Shown here: positions 1-4,438 of the stretch, in pieces
Numbering within the stretch: the stretch's first letter is position 1
Layout: every line of letters begins with the position of its first letter
Assembly (NCBI GenBank): GCA_026394915.1
Contig: JAPLZS010000058.1
Location: 1-5,710 of the forward strand
DNA: 5,710 bases
Direction: 5' to 3'
From: Candidatus Woesearchaeota archaeon
Lineage (GTDB): Archaea; Nanobdellota; Nanobdellia; Woesearchaeales; UBA12501
Position numbers and translations under genes: made by a program
The notes under the pieces: generated by a model
Databases searched by the model: none
Told to the model about the DNA's origin: nothing
The model's input: the letters and a program-made list of their open reading frames with translations, nothing else

Positions 1-1653
1 ACAGAAAAATATGAGTCTGTTAAAGAGTCGATGGACAGCTATCTTGAGACATGGAAGAGATGGAACATGGAATTCATCGAGGCATTCCATCTCATAGAAT
101 CATCGCTTTATGAGTCAAGCGAGGAAAGGAGGATCTCCCTCCTTGAGAAATCGCTTTCAGTCATACTGGATGAGACTTATGAGAAGATGCTTCATTATGC
201 CCAGAACCTGAAATCCCCTATAACAATGCTCCATATGCTTGGAATCATAATGCCAATCTTGGGGTTAGTCATACTTCCTCTTGTCGTCAGCTTCATGTGC
301 CAGGTCAAGTGGTTCCATCTTGCTGCATTGTATAATATCGCCCTTCCCATAATAGTGTATTATCTCGGGAAGAATATCCTGTCATCAAGGCCGACCGGAT
401 ATGGAGACACAGACATCTCAGAGGAGAATCCAGAGCTCAAGAAATACAGGAACATGATAATACCTGTCGGAAACTTTGAGATTAAGATAAACCCGATGAT
501 AATAAGCGCAATGGTGATGATTGTTCTTCTGATAATAGGCTTCAGCCCAATGCTCATCCATATGATGGATACAACTGGGAATTGGGATATTGTAGTTGAC
601 AAGGATGACTCAAAAGGAATCCACATATCCTCTGTCATGGATGATCCTGATGCAAAATACAGCTTATTAGGATACAGGAAATCGCAGGGCTGCCCTCCTG
701 GAGAGGATGGTGCAGTCGGAGTAGGGGATATTGTGGGACCGTTCGGGCTTGGAGCAGCTCTTCTCAGCCTTATGATAATTGCAGGGATAGGGGTTGGTCT
801 GGGGATATATTTCAGATTGAAATCATCCAACATAATCAAGATAAGGGACAAGGCAAAGGAGCTTGAGAAAGAGTTTGCAGCCTCGCTATTCCAGCTTGGA
901 AACAGGCTTGGAGACGGCCTTCCTGCAGAGATCGCTTTTGCAAAAGTCGCTGAAGTGATGGAGAATAATGTGACAGGAGATTTCTTCAGGACAGTGTCAA
1001 ACAACATAACAAGGATGGGAATGAGTGTTGAGCAGGCGATATTCGACAAGAAATACGGCGCAATGGTCTATTATCCATCTACATTGATAGAAAGCTCAAT
1101 GAAAGTATTGATAGAAAGCTCAAAGAAAGGGCCTCTTATTGCCGCAAAGGCGGTGATAAGCGTCTCAAGATACATCAAAGAAATACACAGGGTTGATGAA
1201 AGGCTGAAAGATCTCATGTCAGACACAATAAGCTCAATGAAATCCCAGATAAAGTTCCTCACTCCGGCCATTGCAGGGATTGTGATAGGGATAACATCCA
1301 TGATAACGGGGATACTTGGCCAGCTCGGAACCCAGCTGAGAGTGCTGACAGAAGGGCAAGGACAGGAAGGCCTTGGAGCAGCTGCTCCTATGATATCTAT
1401 GTTCGGTGAGGGAATACCCACATTCTATTTCCAGCTCATTGTGGGATTATATGTTGTCCAGCTTATATATATACTGACTGTAATCACGAACGGAATAGAG
1501 AATGGATCAGACTCTCTTGGAGAGAAGTATTCTCTCGGCGCAAACCTGATAAACAGCACAGTGACCTACATCATCGTGTCAATGATAATAATGCTGATCT
1601 TCAACATAATCTCAGGCTCTATAATGAGCCAGCTGAAATTAGGAGGAGTTTAA
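1..1653 (+). CDS. TadC/FlaJ-like type II secretion F family membrane platform protein (5' partial)
   Basis: Polytopic membrane protein that in this family forms the platform on which an ATPase assembles archaeal pili or archaella. The reading frame is open to base 1, so the Met codon at 31 is probably internal and the N-terminus is missing. About 550 residues are visible. Numbered from that Met, hydrophobic segments lie near 68-88, 97-115, 156-178, 236-261, 410-430, 465-487 and 509-530. A soluble helical T2SSF domain (about 280-410) precedes the fifth helix and carries the pattern LFQLGNRLGDGLPAEIAFA (286-304) and a YPS...KKGP...AVISVSRYIKEI stretch typical of archaeal TadC/FlaJ homologues. 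Between helices 3 and 4 is a polar loop of roughly 57 residues (179-235) with one Cys and a Gly/Pro-rich end, probably on the outer face. The first T2SSF domain is expected upstream. The partner ATPase and pilins are not in the window, so I cannot separate pilus, archaellum and secretion roles. The gene ends in TAA and converges on the tRNA gene 34 bp away. Confidence 0.87.
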   Translation, partial: TEKYESVKESMDSYLETWKRWNMEFIEAFHLIESSLYESSEERRISLLEKSLSVILDETYEKMLHYAQNLKSPITMLHMLGIIMPILGLVILPLVVSFMCQVKWFHLAALYNIALPIIVYYLGKNILSSRPTGYGDTDISEENPELKKYRNMIIPVGNFEIKINPMIISAMVMIVLLIIGFSPMLIHMMDTTGNWDIVVDKDDSKGIHISSVMDDPDAKYSLLGYRKSQGCPPGEDGAVGVGDIVGPFGLGAALLSLMIIAGIGVGLGIYFRLKSSNIIKIRDKAKELEKEFAASLFQLGNRLGDGLPAEIAFAKVAEVMENNVTGDFFRTVSNNITRMGMSVEQAIFDKKYGAMVYYPSTLIESSMKVLIESSKKGPLIAAKAVISVSRYIKEIHRVDERLKDLMSDTISSMKSQIKFLTPAIAGIVIGITSMITGILGQLGTQLRVLTEGQGQEGLGAAAPMISMFGEGIPTFYFQLIVGLYVVQLIYILTVITNGIENGSDSLGEKYSLGANLINSTVTYIIVSMIIMLIFNIISGSIMSQLKLGGV

Positions 1654-1674
1654 ATAATTAAAATTTATGACTAT

Positions 1675-1687
1675 AATAAAAGAAATA
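1675..1687 (-). terminator. T-rich terminator after tRNA-Phe
   Basis: Read on the minus strand, the bases just after the tRNA discriminator are T-rich (TATTTCTTTTATT), the kind of oligo-T tract at which archaeal RNA polymerase terminates without a hairpin. It lies in the short spacer to the convergent TadC-like gene. This rests on base composition and position only. Confidence 0.45.
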
Positions 1688-1761
1688 TGGGGCAGGGGAG
1701 ATTTGAACTCCCAACTCCACGGTCTTCAGCCGTGTGCTCTCCCAGGTTGAGCTACTGCCCC
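1688..1761 (-). tRNA. trnF: tRNA-Phe (anticodon GAA)
   Basis: The minus strand folds into a complete cloverleaf. It has a perfect 7-bp acceptor stem (GGGGCAG with CTGCCCC), a 4-bp D stem (GCTC/GAGC), a 5-bp anticodon stem (CACGG/CCGTG) with loop CTGAAGA, a 5-base variable loop, and a 5-bp T stem (GGGAG/CTCCC) with loop TTCAAAT. The anticodon GAA is at 1725-1727, which reads Phe codons. The discriminator is A (base 1688 complement). CCA is not encoded and there is no intron. The gene starts 15 bp after the stop codon of the upstream OB-fold gene on the same strand. No clear TATA box sits at the expected distance upstream, so it may be processed from a transcript shared with that gene. Confidence 0.97.
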
Positions 1762-1776
1762 AAAAATTTTTACAAA

Positions 1777-2205
1777 TCAATCTATGCTCTCTTCTTCAAC
1801 ATCAAGATCCTGGTCATCATTCCCGGAATCATCGTCAATCTCATCGCTTCTCATGACTTGCTCAGGTTTTTCATGTTTTTCGCTGGCAGTCTCTTTTGCT
1901 TCAGGTTTTTCATCAGAATGGCCGATAACCTCAAGCGTTCCGAACTTTCCTGTTGAGAGCTGGATCTCGCCCTGCCATTCGCTCACATAGCCGTTCTTTA
2001 TCTGTATCTGGTCTCCGACTTTTACCTGGTCAACCTGCTCATTCCACAGGCTTAATGTGATCTGGCCAGAATCATCCTTGAGCTTTGCATTGCAGACCTT
2101 GCCCTGGCTGCCTGCTTTGCTGAATTCTCTTGGGCTGCTCTTGTCTATCACAGTGCCTGTTATCTCGACATTTCCCTGCCTTGGCTTCAGTTCGCTTATT
2201 TGCAT
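1777..2205 (-). CDS. ssb: OB-fold single-stranded DNA-binding protein (archaeal SSB / SOSS-B type)
   Basis: A 142-residue protein with an N-terminal OB fold (about 1-95) and a disordered, strongly acidic C-terminal tail (about 97-142, ending EEESID). This is the architecture of the short archaeal SSB of Sulfolobus and of eukaryotic SOSS-B. From memory of the Sulfolobus SSB sequence, its three base-stacking aromatics W56, W75 and F79 line up with W54 (LSLW), Y73 (NGY) and W77 (SEWQG) here. The strand patterns VEITGTVIDKS and GQITLSLW also match. The expected role is protecting ssDNA in replication and repair, with the tail possibly recruiting partners as in bacterial SSB (analogy only). The ATG at 2205 is preferred because a TATA box sits about 30 bp upstream, giving a nearly leaderless message. 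The stop is TGA. A related RPA-like or RNA-binding OB protein is the alternative. Confidence 0.85.
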   Translation of the reverse strand: MQISELKPRQGNVEITGTVIDKSSPREFSKAGSQGKVCNAKLKDDSGQITLSLWNEQVDQVKVGDQIQIKNGYVSEWQGEIQLSTGKFGTLEVIGHSDEKPEAKETASEKHEKPEQVMRSDEIDDDSGNDDQDLDVEEESID

Positions 2206-2229
2206 ATTAAAAAGGTTTTAGAAGGGTCT

Positions 2230-2240
2230 TTTATATAAAT
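2230..2240 (-). promoter_or_regulatory. TATA box of the SSB gene (near-leaderless promoter)
   Basis: The minus strand reads ATTTATATAAA, a strong archaeal TATA element, preceded by the A-rich AGTAAAA as a possible BRE. Its centre is about 30 bp upstream of the SSB start codon. With the usual spacing of about 25 bp, transcription would start a few bases before the ATG, leaving no room for a Shine-Dalgarno sequence, and none is seen. Confidence 0.6.
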
Positions 2241-2243
2241 TTT

Positions 2244-2261
2244 ACTCATTTGTGCATGAGT
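2244..2261. repeat. Short inverted repeat between the membrane protein gene and the SSB promoter
   Basis: ACTCAT (2244-2249) and ATGAGT (2256-2261) are perfect 6-bp inverted arms around a 6-base loop. The element begins one base past the TAG stop of the membrane protein gene and overlaps the possible BRE of the SSB promoter. It could be a 3'-end hairpin of the upstream message, an operator, or chance. Confidence 0.35.
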
Positions 2262-2262
2262 C

Positions 2263-2691
2263 CTAGAACTTTGTTAAAATGGCTTCTGAGACCTTCTCCT
2301 GCCATCCTGCGTCTTTCAGGGCCTTTTTCACCTGCTCTTTGGTATATCCCTGCGCCATTGTTGACTTTATATATGAAGCGAGGTCTTCAAGCTGCTTTGG
2401 AGACATTGCAGAAAGCACATCGTCTGCATGCTTTTTATGGGTCATCAGGAATATTATGCATGCCAGTGCAAGAGCAAGTATCACGAACACTACAATTATC
2501 AACAGATAGTTCTGCATGACAAAATCAACAAAACCAGAGAATCCGGATTGCGCAGAATATGCAGAATCTGTCTGGTTTATCACTGCGTAAGTTGTTATGG
2601 GCTCAAATGGAAGCATCAATATTGTCAACAAGGCGGATACTATGATGAAAACTGCGAGAACGCCATAGCTTGCTTCTTTTTTTCTGTACAT
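2263..2691 (-). CDS. Small two-helix membrane protein with C-terminal helical module, unknown function
   Basis: A 142-residue protein of unrecognised function. Two hydrophobic helices (about 9-28 and 60-84) flank a polar loop of roughly 31 residues, probably extracytoplasmic. A mostly helical tail (85-142), probably cytoplasmic, follows a His/Lys-rich boundary. The tail holds SPKQLEDLASYIKSTMAQGY, then TKEQVKKALKDAGWQEKVSEAIL. The G-aromatic-x3-Q-V-x2-AL-x2-AGW pattern resembles a short helical motif I recall at the C-termini of many DPANN and CPR membrane proteins, whose role is unknown. The ATG at 2691 is chosen. A TTG at 2736 would add 15 His/Lys-rich residues but would begin upstream of the start site predicted from the only TATA-like element. 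The gene lies 51 bp after glyS on the same strand with no obvious terminator between, so read-through from glyS is plausible. The stop is TAG. Confidence 0.72.
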   Translation of the reverse strand: MYRKKEASYGVLAVFIIVSALLTILMLPFEPITTYAVINQTDSAYSAQSGFSGFVDFVMQNYLLIIVVFVILALALACIIFLMTHKKHADDVLSAMSPKQLEDLASYIKSTMAQGYTKEQVKKALKDAGWQEKVSEAILTKF

Positions 2692-2740
2692 TTTCTCTTT
2701 TTTATGCTTATGTCCGCTATGATTGATGCGATACAATCAA

Positions 2741-2750
2741 GATTATATCA
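2741..2750 (-). promoter_or_regulatory. Weak TATA-like element upstream of the small membrane protein gene
   Basis: The minus strand reads TGATATAATC, overlapping the glyS stop codon and centred about 55 bp upstream of the ATG at 2691. It would start transcription near 2720 and give a leader of about 30 nt. It is weaker than the glyS and SSB boxes, and co-transcription with glyS is an equally good explanation. Confidence 0.28.
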
Positions 2751-4209
2751 ACAAAGAGGTTATCTTCTTCTTAAGGTCTGCAATCTTCACTCTTTCCTGC
2801 TTTGTGGTGTTCCTGTCCCTTATTGTCACAGACTTGTCATCAATGCTATCAAAATCAACTGTTATGCAGAATGGGGTTCCAATCTCATCTGCTCTTGCAT
2901 ATCTTCTTCCCACGCTGCCTGACTGGTCATACTGGCATGAGATATCATTCTTAAGTTCATTGAATATCTTCTTTGCTATTTCCACAATCTCGGGCTTGTT
3001 GCCGACCAGCGGGAATATTCCGATCTTTGTGGGAGATAATTTTGGATTCAGCTTAAGGATTATGTTTCCTCTCTCCTTGTCATCGTTGTAAGCGTCGTAA
3101 AGGAATGCGAGCATCGCTCTTCCGATCCCCTGCGACGGCTCTATGACGCATGGTATCACTTTCTCTTTTGTCTCTTCATCAAATATTGAGAGATCTTTTG
3201 TCGAGAATTTTGAATGCTGGGTGAGATCAAACTGCTGCCTATCTGCACTGCCATGTATCTCTTTCCAGCCGAACGGGAACTTGTATTCGATGTCAAAGCA
3301 CGCTTTTGCATAATGCGCAAGCTCGTCCTTGACATGCTGCCTTATCCTAAGGTTTTCTTTCTTTATGCCTAGATCAAGGAAGAACTTGTAGAACTCTGCT
3401 ATCCAGTGGGCATGCCATTTTGACATCACTTTCTTTGAAACTAATTCTTTGATCGTTGTCTTGGCCTGCTCTTTCTTCCCTTCGAGCAGTGCATTTATCT
3501 CAAGCTTCTCTATGCTTTTGATGTCGCAATCATCCGCTTTCTTTGGATGTATGAAGAACTCAATCTCAAACTGCTCGAATTCCCTGCATCTGAACATGAA
3601 ATCTCTCGGAGAGATTTCGTTCCTGAATGCTTTTCCAACCTGAGCAATGCCGAAAGGAAGCTTCATCCTTGCATTCTCCTGCACTAACCTGAAATCTGCG
3701 AATATCAACTGTGCTGTCTCTGGCCTGAGGTATGCTGTGTTTCCGCCTACTGGCCCGACATTTGTCTCAAACATGAGATTGAACTGCCTTGCTTCCCCTA
3801 ATTCTCCCTTGCAGTTAGGGCATCTTATCTTGTTCTCGCTGACTTTCTTGTTTATCTCCTCTTTTGAGATTCCATCTGCTCTGATCTTGAGAGTGTCTTC
3901 AATGAGATGGTCTCCTCTGAATCTCTGTTTACATTTCTTGCACTCCACTAGAATATCACCGAAACAGTCTGCATGGCCAGATGCCTTCCAGACTGCGGGG
4001 TTTGTGATTATCGCTCCGTCTATGCCGACGACATCAGGCCTTGATCTCACAAATCTCTTCCATAATTCATTCTCAAGATTCCTCTTGAGCTCAACTCCCA
4101 ATGGCCCATAATCATAGAAACCAGACAGGCCGCCGTATATCTCTGCGCTTGGGTAGACTATCCCTTTCTTCTTGCAGAAAGCAGCCATCTCATCTATTGT
4201 GATTGTCAT
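2743..4209 (-). CDS. glyS: Glycyl-tRNA synthetase, class II (archaeal/eukaryotic-type homodimer)
   Basis: Charges tRNA-Gly with glycine using ATP in the cytoplasm. The protein is complete at 488 residues. Visible landmarks in order are the glycine-site start PSAEIYGGLSGFYDYGPLG (20-38) and a zinc-ribbon-like insertion with C90/C93 and C130/C133. Next come the RPETAQ segment (162-167), class II motif 2 beginning FRNEISPRDFMFRCREFEQF (195-214), the HGSADR segment (319-324), and motif 3 GIGRAMLAFL (361-370) after the EPSQG lead. The C-terminal anticodon-binding domain runs from about 394 and includes VGRRYARADEIGTPFCITVD. All catalytic landmarks I know for the family are present. The length is closer to compact bacterial alpha2 enzymes (roughly 460-510) than to many archaeal ones (about 570). 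The ATG at 4209 is chosen because a TATA box about 24-25 bp upstream predicts a leaderless start there. The neighbour downstream, 51 bp away, is the small membrane protein. The stop is TAA. Confidence 0.97.
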   Translation of the reverse strand: MTITIDEMAAFCKKKGIVYPSAEIYGGLSGFYDYGPLGVELKRNLENELWKRFVRSRPDVVGIDGAIITNPAVWKASGHADCFGDILVECKKCKQRFRGDHLIEDTLKIRADGISKEEINKKVSENKIRCPNCKGELGEARQFNLMFETNVGPVGGNTAYLRPETAQLIFADFRLVQENARMKLPFGIAQVGKAFRNEISPRDFMFRCREFEQFEIEFFIHPKKADDCDIKSIEKLEINALLEGKKEQAKTTIKELVSKKVMSKWHAHWIAEFYKFFLDLGIKKENLRIRQHVKDELAHYAKACFDIEYKFPFGWKEIHGSADRQQFDLTQHSKFSTKDLSIFDEETKEKVIPCVIEPSQGIGRAMLAFLYDAYNDDKERGNIILKLNPKLSPTKIGIFPLVGNKPEIVEIAKKIFNELKNDISCQYDQSGSVGRRYARADEIGTPFCITVDFDSIDDKSVTIRDRNTTKQERVKIADLKKKITSLLI

Positions 4210-4226
4210 ATATGTTTACTTTGCCC

Positions 4227-4239
4227 TTATATTTAAATA
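4227..4239 (-). promoter_or_regulatory. TATA box of glyS (leaderless promoter)
   Basis: The minus strand reads TATTTAAATATAA, preceded by GCAAAAAC as a plausible BRE. Its centre is about 24 bp upstream of the glyS ATG, so the predicted start site falls on or next to the start codon. No Shine-Dalgarno sequence is seen, consistent with a leaderless mRNA. Confidence 0.65.
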
Positions 4240-4351
4240 GTTTTTGCTATACGCTAAACAAAAACACATAATGATCTTTTTGTAAAACAATGAAAAACAA
4301 GAAGCAGTAACAGGGCAAGAATAAGGTGAAGCCTCATAAAAATACCATAAG

Positions 4352-4360
4352 ATTTATATA
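4352..4360 (+). promoter_or_regulatory. Candidate TATA box of the PEP-utiliser-like gene
   Basis: ATTTATATA lies after an A-rich stretch (ATACCATAAG) that could hold a BRE. It would place the start site near 4382, inside the inverted repeat, with a leader of about 57 nt. A second candidate, CATATATAAA at 4375-4383, lies between the repeat arms and would start transcription near 4405. The sequence alone cannot choose between them. Confidence 0.5.
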
Positions 4361-4366
4361 CAACAT

Positions 4367-4396
4367 ATGTTTACATATATAAACAGATGTAAACAT
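4367..4396. promoter_or_regulatory. Operator-like inverted repeat in the promoter
   Basis: ATGTTTACAT (4367-4376) and its exact reverse complement ATGTAAACAT (4387-4396) are separated by 10 bp, with centres 20 bp apart, about two helical turns. A further TAAAC half-site lies at 4380-4384. The element sits just downstream of, or around, the candidate TATA boxes, where archaeal repressors often block polymerase or TBP. The protein that would bind it is not shown by the sequence. Confidence 0.5.
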
Positions 4397-4423
4397 TGGG
4401 GGATTAGCAAGAATTTTGATAGT

Positions 4424-4432
4424 TGATGAGGC
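4424..4432 (+). promoter_or_regulatory. Shine-Dalgarno-like site
   Basis: TGATGAGGC ends 6 bases before the ATG at 4439 and has a GAGG core that could pair with the 16S tail. An in-frame TGA at 4427-4429 lies inside it, so no start upstream of 4439 can belong to the gene. Unlike glyS and SSB, this gene appears to have a true leader. Confidence 0.45.
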
Positions 4433-4438
4433 ACAAGA

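Larger units (their letters stand above)
4210..4438. other. Divergent intergenic region between glyS and the PEP-utiliser-like gene
   Basis: This 229-bp AT-rich stretch has no credible ORF; the only small frames are the 4-codon and 6-codon runs at ATGATC and ATGAAA. It holds the glyS promoter at the left end and the promoter and inverted repeat of the rightward gene at the right end. I see nothing recognisable in the middle (about 4242-4350). Confidence 0.8.

Noticed and set aside
360..1049. Minus-strand ORF of 229 codons inside the TadC-like gene
   Set aside because: It is a shadow of a clear family member on the plus strand, with Ser/Pro/Ile-rich content typical of antisense frames.
1641..1749. 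AGGAGGAG near the end of the TadC-like gene followed by an ATG at 1667
   Set aside because: The site looks like a Shine-Dalgarno sequence, but the only following frame is 27 codons long and mostly antisense to the tRNA. The GGAGGA simply encodes the Gly-Gly end of the protein.
1687..1956. Plus-strand 89-codon ORF across the tRNA gene
   Set aside because: Its first part is the antisense of a perfect tRNA-Phe and the rest is antisense to the SSB gene. The translation resembles no family I know.
2692..2736. TTG start giving the small membrane protein 15 extra residues
   Set aside because: The added segment is His/Lys-rich and unlike a membrane protein N-terminus, and it would begin upstream of the start site predicted from the only TATA-like element. 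The ATG at 2691 directly precedes the first helix. It cannot be fully excluded if the gene is read through from glyS.
2428..2922. Plus-strand ORF of 164 codons over the membrane protein and the glyS 3' end
   Set aside because: It is antisense to two well-supported genes, its composition is not protein-like (many Cys, His and Tyr), and it lacks any recognisable start signal.
4277..4310. Tiny ORFs in the divergent intergenic region
   Set aside because: They have only 4-6 codons with no ribosome site, too short to support as peptides.
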